Assembly: GCF_009758255.1 (NCBI RefSeq)
Contig: NZ_WSEN01000003.1
Coordinates: forward strand, 1-64,000
Direction of reading: 5' to 3'
DNA: 64,000 nt
Source of the DNA: Microbacterium sp. MAH-37
GTDB taxonomy: Bacteria > Actinomycetota > Actinomycetes > Actinomycetales > Microbacteriaceae
Every line of letters starts with the position of its first letter. The stretch's first letter is position 1. The notes under the pieces are model-generated. The model was not told the origin of the DNA. It saw only the letters and a list, made by a program, of their open reading frames with translations, and made no database searches. A program made the position numbers and the translations under genes. This document shows positions 37,820 to 48,247 of the stretch, in pieces.

Positions 37820-39676
37820 ATGGCATCCCCGTACGGCACCTGGTCTTCCCCCTTCGACGCCGCGAGCATGGCGGCGGCGTCGCCCCGGCTCGACGGCGCC
37901 CGGTTCGTCGGCGACGAGATCTGGTGGGGCGAATCGGTGCCCGCCGAGGGCGGCAGGGTCACCGTGCGCAGCTCGAGCGGGCTCGAGATCCTGCCCGCAC
38001 CGTGGAGCGCTCGTTCGCGTGTGCACGAGTACGGCGGCGGTGCATGGTCGGCGGACGGCGCCGGCACGCTGTTCTTCGTCGATGCCGGCGATCAGCGCGT
38101 CTATCGGATGCCGCGGGGCGGCGCACCGGAGCCGCTCACCGCACCCGGCCCCCAGTTCGGGGGTCTCTCCGTGCAACACGGACGCCTGCTCGCGGTGCGC
38201 GAGGATCTGCGCCGCGACCAGCACTCCCGCTCGATCGTCGAGATCCCGACGGACGGCTCCGCCGCCGAGGACGAGACGGCGGTGCGCATCTTCATCTCGA
38301 CGAGCGGCTTCGTCGCCCACCCCGCGCTGTCTCCGGACGGCACGCGGATCGCGTGGGTGCAGTGGAGCACGATCCGGATGCCGTGGGAGCAGTGCCTGCT
38401 GCACATCGCGAGGATCGGCACGGATGACCTCGCGACGATCGGCAGCAGCACCGCGCTGCAGCCGGAGTGGGTCTCCGATCGCGAGCTGCTTTTCGTGGAC
38501 GATCCGTCCGGACGGTGGAACCTGGAGCGGGTGGAGCTGGACGGCCTGCATGTGCTCTCACGGACGACGTACCCGGCCGACGCCGACACCGGCGGCGGGC
38601 TGTGGGTGCTCGGCACCCGCTGGTACCGTCCGCTCGGCGACGGTCGCGTCGTGGCGGTGCGGACGAACGGCTCCGACGAGATCGTGCTGATCGAGCGCGA
38701 CGGCAGCACCGCGCGCCTGCCGCTGCCGGTCACGGCCGAGGCGAGCATCGACGATGCCGCGGGCGGCCGCATCCTGGTCTCCGGCGCCGGGGCGACCGTC
38801 GACCGAGGCCTGTGGCTGCTGGACACCACGACCGGCGAGAGCTTCGCAGTGCGCGGCGGGACCCCGGTCGACCGGGACTGGATCGCGACCCCCCGGCCGG
38901 TGACGTTCGACGGCCCGCACGGCCCCGTGCACGCGTTCGACTACCCGCCGACGAACCCCGATGCCACGGCTCCGGACGGCGAGCTCCCGCCGTACATCGT
39001 GATGGTGCACGGCGGCCCGACCGCGCACGTCGGCGGCGCGGCATCCACCGCGTATGCGTACTGGACGAGTCGCGGCATCGGCGTTCTCGACGTCAACTAC
39101 GGCGGGTCCACCGGCTACGGCCGCACCTACCGCGAGCGACTGGACGGCCAGTGGGGCGTGGTGGACGTGGACGACGTGATCGCCGCCGCGCGGGGACTTG
39201 CGGCATCCGGTGCCGCGGATCCTGCCCGCATCGCGATCCGCGGCGGCTCGGCAGGCGGATGGACCGTGCTCAGCGCGCTGGTGCGCGGCGGTGTGTTCGC
39301 CGCGGGGATCAGCCGGTACGGCGTCGCGGACCTGCGGATGCTGGCAGCCGAGACCCACGACTTCGAGAAGCACTACCTCACGGGGCTCGTCGGACCGCTG
39401 CCCGAGGCCGAGCAGGTGTACATCGACCGCTCACCGCTGACGCACATCGACCGCATCGACGTACCCGTGCTGCTGGAACAGGGCGGCGAGGACCGCGTGG
39501 TGCCGCCGTCCCAGTCCGAGGCGATCGCCGAAGCGCTGGCCGCGCGCGGCGTGGATCACGAGTACGTCCTCTTCCCTGACGAGGGACACGGATTCCGTGC
39601 CGCCCAGTCGATCATCACGTCCCTCGAGACAGAGTTGCGCTTCCTCGGCCGGACGTTCGGGTTCGCTCCGGCGTGA
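37820..39676 (+). CDS. S9 family prolyl-oligopeptidase-type serine peptidase
   Basis: 618 residues. The first two thirds are beta-propeller-like (SPDGTRIAWVQW). The C-terminal alpha/beta hydrolase domain has IVMVHGGPTAHV, the nucleophile elbow IRGGSAGGW (Ser about 477), an Asp in GGEDRVVPP and the His in FPDEGHGF. No signal peptide is evident, so it is probably cytosolic and degrades peptides or acyl-peptides. I chose ATG at 37820: TACGCT is 6 nt upstream. The much longer open frame to the left overlaps lexA in another frame and is not coding. Confidence 0.9.
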   Translation: MASPYGTWSSPFDAASMAAASPRLDGARFVGDEIWWGESVPAEGGRVTVRSSSGLEILPAPWSARSRVHEYGGGAWSADGAGTLFFVDAGDQRVYRMPRGGAPEPLTAPGPQFGGLSVQHGRLLAVREDLRRDQHSRSIVEIPTDGSAAEDETAVRIFISTSGFVAHPALSPDGTRIAWVQWSTIRMPWEQCLLHIARIGTDDLATIGSSTALQPEWVSDRELLFVDDPSGRWNLERVELDGLHVLSRTTYPADADTGGGLWVLGTRWYRPLGDGRVVAVRTNGSDEIVLIERDGSTARLPLPVTAEASIDDAAGGRILVSGAGATVDRGLWLLDTTTGESFAVRGGTPVDRDWIATPRPVTFDGPHGPVHAFDYPPTNPDATAPDGELPPYIVMVHGGPTAHVGGAASTAYAYWTSRGIGVLDVNYGGSTGYGRTYRERLDGQWGVVDVDDVIAAARGLAASGAADPARIAIRGGSAGGWTVLSALVRGGVFAAGISRYGVADLRMLAAETHDFEKHYLTGLVGPLPEAEQVYIDRSPLTHIDRIDVPVLLEQGGEDRVVPPSQSEAIAEALAARGVDHEYVLFPDEGHGFRAAQSIITSLETELRFLGRTFGFAPA

Positions 39677-39703
39677 GATACGAGCTGAGATAGCGTGATC
39701 GTC

Positions 39704-41236
39704 ATGACGATGACGTCCCCTCCTCAGCCCTGGCGCACCAACACCGTCGATGCCGTCCTGCGGCGCAGCAGTTCCCGCGACCCGCTCGCCGTCGCACTCC
39801 GCTTCGAAGGCCGGGACTGGACCTATCGGGAACTCGACGACGCCGTCACGCGCGCCGCCGCGGGATTGCGGGCCTGGGGGCTCGACGCCGGAGATCGCGT
39901 GGTGACGTACGGCACGAATTCCGACGCGTATGTCATCGCCTTCCTCGCGATCGCCAGGGCGGGTCTCGTGCACGTGCCGGTCAACTACGCACTGCACGGC
40001 GCCGAGCTCGCCTACCTCATCGCGCAGTCCGGTGCCAGGGCTGCACTGGTCGACCCGCAGCTGCGCGCGCATTTCGACACCGTGCGCGCCGACACGGCCG
40101 TGGAGCTCGTCGCCCCGCTGCGCGACGAGGACGATTCCTTCCTTACTGGCGCGAGCACCGGCGATGTGTCCGAGCTCTCCGCCCATGTGGACGGCGACTC
40201 CCTGGTGCAGCTGCTGTACACCTCCGGTACCACCTCCCAGCCCAAGGGCGCGATGCTCACCCACGACGCGCTCGTCGCCGAGTACTCCTCGGTGATCGTG
40301 GCTCTCGACCTGAAGCCCGGCGACGCACCTCTGATCTGCATGCCGCTGTACCACTCCGCTGCCATGCACGTCTTCATGCTCCCCTACCTCGCCATCGGCG
40401 CGACCGTCCGCCTGCTGCCCGCACCGGACATCCCCCGCATCCTGCGCACCGTCGCGGAGGAGCGCATCGGGTCGCTGTTCCTCGCGCCGACGGTGTGGGT
40501 GCCGCTGGCCGGCCATCCGGACCTGGACACCGCCGATCTGTCCTCGCTCACCAAGGCGCAGTACGGCGCCTCGATCATGCCCGTCACCGTGCTGAACCGG
40601 CTGCGCGAGCGCTACCCCGCGCTGGGGTTCTACAACTGCTTCGGACAGTCCGAGATCGGACCGCTGGCCACCGTGCTGCGTCCGGAGGAACACGAGGAGC
40701 GGCCCGCGTCGGCGGGACGGCCCATCCTCTTCGTCGAGACCCGCGTCGTCGATGAGAACGGCGACGACGTCCCCGCCGGAGAACCCGGCGAGGTGCTGTA
40801 CCGCTCACCGCAGCTGGCGCAGGGCTACTGGGACAAGCCCGAGGAGACCGCGGAGGCTTTCCGCGACGGCTGGTTCCACTCCGGCGACCTCGTCACCCGC
40901 GACGAGGCGGGATACCTGACCGTGGTCGACCGCATCAAGGACGCCATCAACACAGGCGGCATCATGGTGGCGTCCCGTGAGGTGGAGGACGCCATCTACA
41001 CGCATCCTGAGGTCGCCGAAGTGGCGGTGATCGGCGTGCCGGACGAACGCTGGATCGAAGCGATCGTGGCCTGCGTGGTGCGCAGGCCAGATGCATCCGT
41101 GACGGAGACGGAGCTGATCGCGCATGTGCGAGAGCGGCTAGCGCCGTTCAAAGTGCCCAAGGCCGTCCGGTTCATCGACGCGCTGCCGCGGAACCAGAGT
41201 GGGAAGATCCTCAAGCGGGAGCTGCGCGACGCCTGA
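39704..41236 (+). CDS. AMP-forming acyl-CoA synthetase
   Basis: About 510 residues of the ANL superfamily. Core motifs are LLYTSGTTSQPKGAMLTH (P-loop), FYNCFGQSE, GWFHSGDL, VVDRIKDAINTGG and the C-terminal catalytic lysine in PRNQSGKILKREL. It makes an acyl-CoA via an acyl-adenylate; chain length is not deducible. I chose ATG at 39704, 7 nt after TAGCGT. GTG at 39695 or ATG at 39710 are alternatives. It ends in a small hairpin shared with smpB. Confidence 0.9.
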   Translation: MTMTSPPQPWRTNTVDAVLRRSSSRDPLAVALRFEGRDWTYRELDDAVTRAAAGLRAWGLDAGDRVVTYGTNSDAYVIAFLAIARAGLVHVPVNYALHGAELAYLIAQSGARAALVDPQLRAHFDTVRADTAVELVAPLRDEDDSFLTGASTGDVSELSAHVDGDSLVQLLYTSGTTSQPKGAMLTHDALVAEYSSVIVALDLKPGDAPLICMPLYHSAAMHVFMLPYLAIGATVRLLPAPDIPRILRTVAEERIGSLFLAPTVWVPLAGHPDLDTADLSSLTKAQYGASIMPVTVLNRLRERYPALGFYNCFGQSEIGPLATVLRPEEHEERPASAGRPILFVETRVVDENGDDVPAGEPGEVLYRSPQLAQGYWDKPEETAEAFRDGWFHSGDLVTRDEAGYLTVVDRIKDAINTGGIMVASREVEDAIYTHPEVAEVAVIGVPDERWIEAIVACVVRRPDASVTETELIAHVRERLAPFKVPKAVRFIDALPRNQSGKILKRELRDA

Positions 41237-41250
41237 GCAGAACTCTGCTC
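41235..41250. terminator. Small bidirectional hairpin between the acyl-CoA synthetase gene and smpB
   Basis: GAGCAG-AACT-CTGCTC: a 6-bp perfect stem with a 4-nt loop spanning the 12-bp gap and touching both stop codons. Confidence 0.5.
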
Positions 41251-41725
41251 ACTCCCCCATGCGGTTGCGCATGCGCATCGCGCGCTCGGCCTCGCGGTTG
41301 TCCTGACGCTCCCGCAGGGTCTGCCGCTTGTCGAACTCGCGCTTGCCCTTGGCCAGGGCGATCTCGACCTTGGCGCGCCCGTCCGAGAAGTACAGCCGCA
41401 GCGGGATGAGCGTGTAGCCGCCCGCCGACACGGCGTGCTCGAGCTTGGCGATCTCCTCGCGATGCAGCAGCAGCTTGCGGATGCGCTTGGACGCATGGTT
41501 CGTCCAGTGCCCCTGCGAGTACTCCGGGATGTGCACGGCGTCGAGGTAGGCCTCGCCGCCCTTGATGAACGCATAGCCGTCGCTGAGGTTCGCGCGACCC
41601 TGGCGCAGCGACTTCACCTCGGTGCCGGTGAGCACGAGGCCCGCCTCATACGACTTCTCGAGGTTGTAGTCGTGGCGTGCGCGACGGTTGGTCGCGATGA
41701 CCTTCTCACCGCGTTCCCTGGGCAT
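41249..41725 (-). CDS. smpB: SsrA-binding protein SmpB
   Basis: 158 residues. It brings tmRNA to stalled ribosomes. Family motifs are [41 protein letters not shown] and the basic C-terminal tail [19 protein letters not shown], which enters the mRNA channel. GGAGAAG precedes the ATG. It is the last gene of the prfB-ftsE-ftsX-smpB order; the tmRNA gene is not in this window. Confidence 0.97.
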   Translation of the reverse strand: MPRERGEKVIATNRRARHDYNLEKSYEAGLVLTGTEVKSLRQGRANLSDGYAFIKGGEAYLDAVHIPEYSQGHWTNHASKRIRKLLLHREEIAKLEHAVSAGGYTLIPLRLYFSDGRAKVEIALAKGKREFDKRQTLRERQDNREAERAMRMRNRMGE

Positions 41726-41765
41726 GTTCTTCTCCTGACGACAGACAGCCCTTCAGCCTACACGG

Positions 41766-42680
41766 TCAGGTGCGCAGCCAGCGCCGGATCGCGAACCCCG
41801 CCGACAGGGCGGCCAGCAGCACGCCGATGCCGATCAGCACGGGCACCACGAAGATCGCATCCTGCATGCCCACCAGCGGGCGCATGAACGGCACCCGCTC
41901 AGCGAGATAGCCCTCGACGCCGAACTTCACTCCGGCCAGCACGGCGACGCCCGCCAGCACCGATCCGATGAACGCCGAGAACACCCCCTCGAGCACGAAC
42001 GGCGTCTGGATGGCCCGGTTGGACGCACCGACGAGGCGCATGATGCCGATCTCCTTGCGCCGTGCATAGGCGGACAGCCGGATCGTGGTGGCGATCAGCA
42101 GCACGGCCGCGATGAGCATCAGCACGGCGATGCCGACGGCGATGTAGGTCGCGACGGTCAGCGCCGAGAACAGCGGATCGAGCAGCTTGCGCTGGTCGTT
42201 GACCTCATCGACACCCGGCATGCCGCCCACGGCCTCGGTGATGACGTCGGACTTGCTGGGGTCCTTGAGAGTGACCCGGAAGGACTCGGACATCGCATCG
42301 ACGCCGTAGACGTCCGCCTGCTCCTGACCGAACTGATCGACGAAGTCCTTGAAGGCCTCTTCCTTCGTCTCGAACCGCAGGTCGCTGATCAGCGGCTTCA
42401 GCGCCTCGCCTCCGAGCTGCGCCTTGACGGCGTCGATCTGGTCCTGCGTGGCAGCGCCGGTGGAACAGCCCTCCGTGGTCGACAGCGGCGAGCACAGGTA
42501 GACGGTGACCTCGGCACGTTCGCCCCAGAAGGCCTTCATCGTGCTGATCTGGGTCTGCATCAGCATCGCGGCGCCGACGAAGGTCAGTGACACGAAGGTG
42601 ACGAGGATGACCGAGATCACCATCGACAGGTTGCGGCGGAGCCCGCCGAGCGCCTCTTTCAGGATGAGTCCGAAGTTCAC
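41766..42680 (-). CDS. ftsX: Cell-division protein FtsX
   Basis: 304 residues: an N-terminal cytoplasmic stretch, a first membrane segment near residues 20-45, a large extracellular loop of about 130 residues, then three C-terminal membrane segments with [18 protein letters not shown] between them. With FtsE it regulates peptidoglycan hydrolases at the septum. Two Cys in the loop (YLCSP and EGCST) could form a disulphide. The start overlaps the ftsE stop (ATGA). Confidence 0.95.
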   Translation of the reverse strand: MNFGLILKEALGGLRRNLSMVISVILVTFVSLTFVGAAMLMQTQISTMKAFWGERAEVTVYLCSPLSTTEGCSTGAATQDQIDAVKAQLGGEALKPLISDLRFETKEEAFKDFVDQFGQEQADVYGVDAMSESFRVTLKDPSKSDVITEAVGGMPGVDEVNDQRKLLDPLFSALTVATYIAVGIAVLMLIAAVLLIATTIRLSAYARRKEIGIMRLVGASNRAIQTPFVLEGVFSAFIGSVLAGVAVLAGVKFGVEGYLAERVPFMRPLVGMQDAIFVVPVLIGIGVLLAALSAGFAIRRWLRT

Positions 42681-43705
42681 GACGTGGGTCCCACTTCCTC
42701 GTCATCGTCATCGCTCAGCCCGAGGCGGCCGGCCACGCCGAGCTCGGCGACGTCGACGTCGGGCAGGACGATCGGATGCGTGCGAGGGCTCTGCCCGTCC
42801 GGCGGGAGTGCAGGAGCAGTCGGTTCGGGGGCCGCAGGCGGCGCCTCCTCAGCGTCCGGCTTCTGAGCGGGCGCCGTGAGCGGCACGGGCTCGCTCTCCG
42901 CCGCATCCCGCACGATCACCGGCACCGCCTCGGTCTGCCGCTGTACCTCCTGCACCGCGGTGAGCGCGGCCGTCGCGGCAGCCCCGCGCAGCGCCTCCGG
43001 CGTGAGCCGTGGGATGTTCGAGGTGTCGCCGTAGCCGCCGCTGCTCTCGTCGCGGACCATCACGCCGTCCTGCAGCTCGATGACGCGGCGCTGCATCTGG
43101 TCGACGAAGCCCGCCTCGTGCGTCGCCATCAGCACCGTCGTGCCGCCGGCGTTGACCCGGGCGAGCAGCTGCATGATGCCGACGGAGGTCGCGGGGTCGA
43201 GGTTTCCGGTCGGCTCATCGGCGAGCAGGACCTGCGGGCGGTTGACCAGGGCCCGGGCGATCGCGACGCGCTGCTGCTCTCCGCCGGAGAGCTCATGCGG
43301 CATCCGCTTCTCCTTGCCCTCCAGCCCCACCAGCGCGAGCGCCTCGGGGACGGCCTGCTGGATGAATCCGCGCGACGACCCGATCACCTGCAACGAGAAC
43401 GCGACGTTCTGATAGACGGTCTTCGACGGCAGCAGGCGGAAGTCCTGGAACACCGAGCCGATGTTGCGCCGGAAGTAAGGCACCTTGCGGTTGGCGAGCG
43501 AGCGCAGGTCGCGGCCCAGCACGGCGACGCGGCCTGTGGTGGGCACGTCTTCGCGCAGGATGAGACGGAGGCACGTGGACTTGCCCGACCCCGAGGCTCC
43601 CACGAGGAAGACGAACTCGCCCCGCTCCACCTCGAAGTCGACCTCGTCCAGGGCGGGACGCTTGGTGCCGCGGTACCGTTTGGTGACGTTCTCGAATCGG
43701 ATCAT
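42677..43705 (-). CDS. ftsE: Cell-division ATP-binding protein FtsE with a long C-terminal extension
   Basis: 342 residues. The ABC ATPase domain occupies about the first 225: GASGSGKST (Walker A), [17 protein letters not shown] (Q-loop), [26 protein letters not shown] and MATHEAG. FtsE proteins usually end there. Here a further 110-odd residues follow, rich in Ala, Pro, Glu and Asp, ending [15 protein letters not shown]. The extension is probably disordered and may bind another divisome component. AAAGG lies shortly before the ATG. Confidence 0.95.
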   Translation of the reverse strand: MIRFENVTKRYRGTKRPALDEVDFEVERGEFVFLVGASGSGKSTCLRLILREDVPTTGRVAVLGRDLRSLANRKVPYFRRNIGSVFQDFRLLPSKTVYQNVAFSLQVIGSSRGFIQQAVPEALALVGLEGKEKRMPHELSGGEQQRVAIARALVNRPQVLLADEPTGNLDPATSVGIMQLLARVNAGGTTVLMATHEAGFVDQMQRRVIELQDGVMVRDESSGGYGDTSNIPRLTPEALRGAAATAALTAVQEVQRQTEAVPVIVRDAAESEPVPLTAPAQKPDAEEAPPAAPEPTAPALPPDGQSPRTHPIVLPDVDVAELGVAGRLGLSDDDDEEVGPTS

Positions 43706-43891
43706 GGCCTTTCGAGCCTAAGCGGGCGGGGCGCGCAGGCTCTCAGCGACACTCCCCCGCGCACGGACCGCCGCGCGATGGGGAGCGATGCCCATGGCCG
43801 CCGTCCGTCACGGCTGATATACACGTACACGGGGCGATTCCGCCCGACACGGAGGATCGGCGCCGGCGATGACGGCGCGACGAGGAGCATC

Positions 43892-44779
43892 ATGAGCATT
43901 CCCGCAGGTTGGTACGACGACGGCTCCGGCCGGCAGCGCTGGTGGGACGGCGCGCAGTGGACCGATCAGTTCGCCCCCGAGCAGTTCGAGGGCGGCGCGC
44001 CGACTTCGGCGAGCTCGCCCGAGCAGACCCTCTCGGCCGAGCTGGCCGCAGCGGGCATCCCGGAGCCCGCCGGGCACCAGGGTCCCGGTTTCGCATCGGA
44101 CGGCTACCCGCTGACCGGCCAGGCCACGGGAGCAGCGTATCCCGGCGCCTACACGCCGAGCGCGTACCCGGTCGGCGGCGTCCCCGGCGGGCCGGAGAAG
44201 AAGAAGGTCTCCGTGCTCGCGTGGATCGCCTTCGGCATCGCGATCCTCGGCCTGCTGCTCTGCTGGATCCCGTTCGTGGGCCCGTTCCTGCCGTTCGTTG
44301 GCCTCGTGCTCTCGATCATCGCGCTGTTCATGAAGGGCGCCAAGTGGCCCGGCATCGTCGGCCTTGCGGTGTCGATCGTCGGCCTGATCGTCGCGGCCAT
44401 CATCACGGGACTCCTCGTGTTCGCCATCAACCGTGCGAACACCTACGAGGGCTCGTCGGACGGCAGCAGCTCTGACACCCAGTCCGAGAGCACCGATGAC
44501 ACCACCGACGACAGCGCCGACTCGTCGTCGAGCACGGGCCGCCCGACCGCCGAGGAGGTCACGAGCGGCATCGAGACGATCATCACCGCGACGGGCACCA
44601 CCGACACCTTCACCGAATCCCAGATGCAGTGCTTCGGCGAGGAGTTCGTGGCTTCCGACATCTCCGACGACGTGCTGCAGGTGATCGCCTCCGGCGAGCC
44701 CGCGCTCACCGACGCGGAGGCTCTCGCCGCCTTCAGCCAGGAGCTGATGGACGCGGCGCCGACCTGCGCCCTGCGCTGA
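43892..44779 (+). CDS. DUF2510 membrane protein, paralogue 1
   Basis: 295 residues. The N-terminal DUF2510 motif (PAGWYDDGSGRQRWWDGAQW) is followed by a Gly/Pro/Ala/Tyr-rich linker, then two or three membrane segments (residues 104-180) and a Ser/Thr/Asp-rich extracellular stretch. A small C-terminal domain (SQMQCFGEEFV, DAAPTCALR) ends the protein. The function is unknown; the DUF2510 region resembles short WW-like modules at the cytoplasmic side of actinobacterial membrane proteins. GAGGAG precedes the ATG. Confidence 0.8.
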   Translation: MSIPAGWYDDGSGRQRWWDGAQWTDQFAPEQFEGGAPTSASSPEQTLSAELAAAGIPEPAGHQGPGFASDGYPLTGQATGAAYPGAYTPSAYPVGGVPGGPEKKKVSVLAWIAFGIAILGLLLCWIPFVGPFLPFVGLVLSIIALFMKGAKWPGIVGLAVSIVGLIVAAIITGLLVFAINRANTYEGSSDGSSSDTQSESTDDTTDDSADSSSSTGRPTAEEVTSGIETIITATGTTDTFTESQMQCFGEEFVASDISDDVLQVIASGEPALTDAEALAAFSQELMDAAPTCALR

Positions 44780-44804
44780 TCCGCCGCACCGATCGAGACC
44801 GATC

Positions 44805-44834
44805 ACGAAGGGCCCGGCTCGCCGGGCCCTTCGT
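44805..44834. terminator. Terminator between the two DUF2510 genes
   Basis: ACGAAGGGCCCGG pairs perfectly with CCGGGCCCTTCGT around CTCG. It lies 25 bp after the stop of paralogue 1, so paralogue 2 probably has its own promoter. Confidence 0.92.
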
Positions 44835-44871
44835 CGTATCCCGGAGCGCCTCCGTCGTGCGAAGATGAGCC

Positions 44872-45822
44872 ATGAGCATCCCCGCAGGCTGGTACGACGA
44901 CGGTTCCGGTCGCCAGCGCTGGTGGGACGGAGCACAGTGGACCGAGCATTACGCTCCGGTCGAGGCTGCCCCGGTCCCCGTCTTCGAACCGCCCTACGTC
45001 GCGGATGACGCGGCGGCTGGTCGGCAGTGGTCTCTTTCGAGCACCGGCCCGGCGACATCCGGATATCCGGGTGCGCAACTGCCCGTCGCCTACGGCTCCG
45101 TGCCGGCGGAGGCGGCGGCCCGGCGTCCGTCCGTCCCCGGCTGGGTCGGGTTCGGGCTGTCGATCGCAGGTCTCGTGCTCGCCTGCATCCCGCCCGTCGT
45201 GGGCGTCGGCCTGCTGGTCCTCCTCGCCGCCATCGTGCTGTCGATCATCGCGCTGGTGCGTCCCGGCGCCCGGTGGCCGGGAGTGACCGGACTCATCGTC
45301 TCGGCCGTCGGCGTGATGATCGCCTTCGTCGTGCTGTTCGTGTCGTTCGTGAGCAGCTCCTTCGACCGCCTCGCGGACGACCCCACCAGCACGTGGCCTC
45401 TCCCCAGCGAGTCCGCGGAGCCACCGGCGGCGACAGCACCGCCCGGATCGGAGACCATCGACTGGTGGGAGCTGCAGGTCGGCGACTGCCTGCCCACCGA
45501 CCAGCCGCTCTATGAGGACACCGGCGAGCTGGTCATCCTGCCGTGCGCCACTGAGCACTCGGAGGAGGTCTTCCACGAGTACGCGATGACGCAGGACGAC
45601 TTCCCCGGCGACAAGGCGACCGAGGTCGAGGCCATGAGGGCCTGCGAGGAGGCGTTCACGGAGTTCGTCGGAACACCCTACGAAGAGTCCGAGCTGGACT
45701 TCTACGGGTTCTGGCCGAACGAGGACACCTGGGAGTTCGGCGATGATCGCAGCGTGCAGTGCATCGTCTACGACCCTGTGGGCGACGTCGTCACGGGGAG
45801 CCTGCGCGGCGCGGCCCGCTGA
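44872..45822 (+). CDS. DUF2510 membrane protein with septum-formation-like domain, paralogue 2
   Basis: 316 residues. The first 24 residues are identical to those of paralogue 1. After membrane segments near residues 88-170, the extracellular C-terminus has the pattern ELQVGDCLPTD ... LPCATEHSEEVFHEY ... MRACEEAF, which is the Septum_form (septum formation) domain seen in actinobacterial membrane proteins. Paired cysteines (GDC and LPC, RAC and QC) are conserved features. A role in the cell envelope is plausible but unproven. Confidence 0.8.
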   Translation: MSIPAGWYDDGSGRQRWWDGAQWTEHYAPVEAAPVPVFEPPYVADDAAAGRQWSLSSTGPATSGYPGAQLPVAYGSVPAEAAARRPSVPGWVGFGLSIAGLVLACIPPVVGVGLLVLLAAIVLSIIALVRPGARWPGVTGLIVSAVGVMIAFVVLFVSFVSSSFDRLADDPTSTWPLPSESAEPPAATAPPGSETIDWWELQVGDCLPTDQPLYEDTGELVILPCATEHSEEVFHEYAMTQDDFPGDKATEVEAMRACEEAFTEFVGTPYEESELDFYGFWPNEDTWEFGDDRSVQCIVYDPVGDVVTGSLRGAAR

Positions 45823-45828
45823 TCCCGA

Positions 45829-46941
45829 TCAGTCGTCCTCGTCGCGGCGCTTGCGCCACCGGATGCCGGCCGAGATGAAGCCGTCCAGGTCGCCGTCGAA
45901 GACATTCGCCGGGTTGCCGGACTCGTAGCCGGTGCGCAGGTCCTTGACCAGCTGCTGGCCGTAGAGGAAGTAGGAGCGCATCTGGTCGCCCCAGCTCGCG
46001 GTGATGTTGCCGGCGAGCTCCTTCTTCTTCGCCGCCTCCTGCTCCTTCTGCAGCAGCAGCAGGCGGGTCTGCAGCACGCGCATGGCGGCGGCGCGGTTCT
46101 GGATCTGCGACTTCTCGTTCTGCATCGACACGACGATGCCGGTGGGGAGGTGCGTGAGGCGCACGGCCGAGTCGGTGGTGTTGACCGACTGGCCGCCGGG
46201 GCCGGACGAGCGGAACACGTCGACGCGGATGTCGGCCTCGGGGATGTCGACCTCGGTGGCCTCCTCCATGAGCGGGATGACCTCGACCGCGGCGAAGGAG
46301 GTCTGGCGCTTGTCGGCGGAGCCGAACGGGCTGATCCGCGCGAGGCGGTGCGTGCCGGCCTCGACCGAGATGGTGCCGAACGCGTAGGGCGCGTCGATCT
46401 CGAAGGTGGCGGACTTGATGCCGGCGCCCTCGGCGTAGGAGGTGTCCATCACCTTGACGGGGTACTTGTGACGCTCAGCCCAGCGCAGGTACATGCGCAT
46501 GAGCATCTCGGCGAAGTCGGTGGCGTCGTCGCCGCCGGCGCCGGAGCGGATCGTCACGATCGCGGCACGCTCGTCGTACTCGCCGTCGAGCAACGTCTGC
46601 ACCTCGAGCTGGTTGATGGTGTCGGTCAGCACGGCGAGCTCGTTGCGGGCCTCCTGCGCGGAGTCCTCGTCACCCATCTCGTTGGCGAGGTCGACGAGCA
46701 CCTCGAGGTCGTCGAGGCGCTGGGCGATTCCTTCGATGCGCGCGAGTTCGGACTGGCGGTGGCTGAGCGCGCTGGTGACCTTCTGGGCGCGCTCCGTGTC
46801 GTCCCAGAGGTCGGGCGCGCCGGCCTCTTCACTGAGTCGCGCGATCTCGTCGCGCAGTCGGGAGACGTCGACGACCTCGCGGATGTCGCCGAAGGTGAGT
46901 CGCAGGGCCTGGATGTCGGCGGAGAGATCGAGTTCGAGCAT
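45829..46941 (-). CDS. prfB: Peptide chain release factor 2
   Basis: 370 residues in one continuous frame. The stop-recognition loop [13 protein letters not shown] and the peptidyl-hydrolysis motif [10 protein letters not shown] are present. E. coli needs a +1 frameshift near codon 25; there is no in-frame UGA here. It terminates at UGA/UAA. Normally it precedes ftsE directly; here the two DUF2510 genes on the opposite strand lie between, so ftsEX must have a separate promoter. Confidence 0.97.
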   Translation of the reverse strand: MLELDLSADIQALRLTFGDIREVVDVSRLRDEIARLSEEAGAPDLWDDTERAQKVTSALSHRQSELARIEGIAQRLDDLEVLVDLANEMGDEDSAQEARNELAVLTDTINQLEVQTLLDGEYDERAAIVTIRSGAGGDDATDFAEMLMRMYLRWAERHKYPVKVMDTSYAEGAGIKSATFEIDAPYAFGTISVEAGTHRLARISPFGSADKRQTSFAAVEVIPLMEEATEVDIPEADIRVDVFRSSGPGGQSVNTTDSAVRLTHLPTGIVVSMQNEKSQIQNRAAAMRVLQTRLLLLQKEQEAAKKKELAGNITASWGDQMRSYFLYGQQLVKDLRTGYESGNPANVFDGDLDGFISAGIRWRKRRDEDD

Positions 46942-46999
46942 GGTCCCACCAGCCTACCGCCGCGCGGTTCGATCTCCCGATGCCAGTACCGTGAGAGGG

Positions 47000-48235
47000 G
47001 TGAGCACGAGTGCGGGATCGGTCCTGAGACAGTTCGGGCCGATGGTGTACGCACCCACGGTCCTGTTCTCCATCGGAGACGGGGCGATCATCCCGCTGAT
47101 CCCGATCATCGCCTCGCGGCTGGGCGCCGACGTCGCGCTGGCCGCTCTGGTGGCATCCGCTCTCGTCGTCGGCGAGCTGTGCGGGAACCTGCCCGCCGGC
47201 TGGGCGGTCGCCCGGCTCGGCGAGCGCTGGACGATGATCATCGCGGGCCTCGTGTCGATGGGCTCCGCCGGCATGATGCTGCTCTCGTCGGAGCTGTGGG
47301 GCTTCACGGCGTCGGTGTTCCTGATGGGCTTCTGCGCCGCGGCGTTCGGGCTGGCGAGGCACGCGTTCATGACCACGCGGGTGCCGATCGCGTTCCGCGC
47401 CAGGGCGCTGTCACTACTCGGCGGCAGCAACCGGCTCGGGGTGTTCATCGGCCCGTTCGTCGCTGCCGCGCTGCTCGGGCTGTTCGGCACGCCGTATTCA
47501 GCGATCTGGTTCTTCCTGGTGTGCGTGGGAGCGACCGTCGTGCTGGTGGCGTTCGGTCCGGATCCTGAGAAGGAGTTCGCCGCGGCGACGCCGTCGGCGG
47601 CTGACGGTCCGGGCCCGCGCACGGCGCCGGGCACCGGCGTCATCCGCACGATGTGGAACAACCGCGCCGTCCTGGGGCGTCTCGGGGTGGCGGCGGCCGC
47701 GCTCTCAGCGGTGCGCTCGACACGGCAGGTGGTGCTGCCGCTGTGGGGCGTCTCGCTGGGTCTGGATGCGCAGACGATCGCGATCGTGGTGGGAGTCTCC
47801 GGCGCGATCGACTTCGCCCTGTTCTATGCGAGCGGGCAGGTCATGGACCGCTTCGGCCGGCTGTGGGCAGCGCTGCCTGCGACCATCCTGATGGGGCTCG
47901 GCTTCCTGGCACTCTCCTTCACGCATGACCTCGACTCCGCGACGGTCTGGTTCGTCGTCCTCGGCGGGGTGCTGGGCCTGGGCAACGGCCTCTCCAGCGG
48001 CATCCTGATGACCCTCGGCGCCGACACCGCGCCGCAGGCCGAGCCGGCGGCGTTCCTCGGCTCCTGGCGCACGCTGACCAACGCCGGCGCCGCAGCGGCG
48101 CCGCTGCTGGTGTCGGCGATCACCGCGGCGACCGCCCTCCCCCTCGCTGTGGCGGTGATGGGCGCGGTCGGGCTGCTCGGCGCCGCCGGGTTCCTGCGCT
48201 GGATCCCCCGGTACGTGCCGCGGATGACCGAGTAG
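47000..48235 (+). CDS. MFS transporter
   Basis: 411 residues with 12 predicted membrane segments. MFS motif A is degenerate but placed correctly ([18 protein letters not shown]), with a second copy after segment 8 ([15 protein letters not shown]). The substrate is unknown. I chose GTG at 47000: TACCGT lies 7 nt upstream, giving [14 protein letters not shown]. It is divergent from prfB and convergent with the Tad cluster. Confidence 0.85.
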   Translation: MSTSAGSVLRQFGPMVYAPTVLFSIGDGAIIPLIPIIASRLGADVALAALVASALVVGELCGNLPAGWAVARLGERWTMIIAGLVSMGSAGMMLLSSELWGFTASVFLMGFCAAAFGLARHAFMTTRVPIAFRARALSLLGGSNRLGVFIGPFVAAALLGLFGTPYSAIWFFLVCVGATVVLVAFGPDPEKEFAAATPSAADGPGPRTAPGTGVIRTMWNNRAVLGRLGVAAAALSAVRSTRQVVLPLWGVSLGLDAQTIAIVVGVSGAIDFALFYASGQVMDRFGRLWAALPATILMGLGFLALSFTHDLDSATVWFVVLGGVLGLGNGLSSGILMTLGADTAPQAEPAAFLGSWRTLTNAGAAAAPLLVSAITAATALPLAVAVMGAVGLLGAAGFLRWIPRYVPRMTE

Positions 48236-48247
48236 TCCCGGGCTGGT

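Noticed and set aside
45829..46941. Programmed frameshift in prfB
   Set aside because: The gene is one uninterrupted frame through the region where the E. coli slip site would be, with no in-frame UGA.
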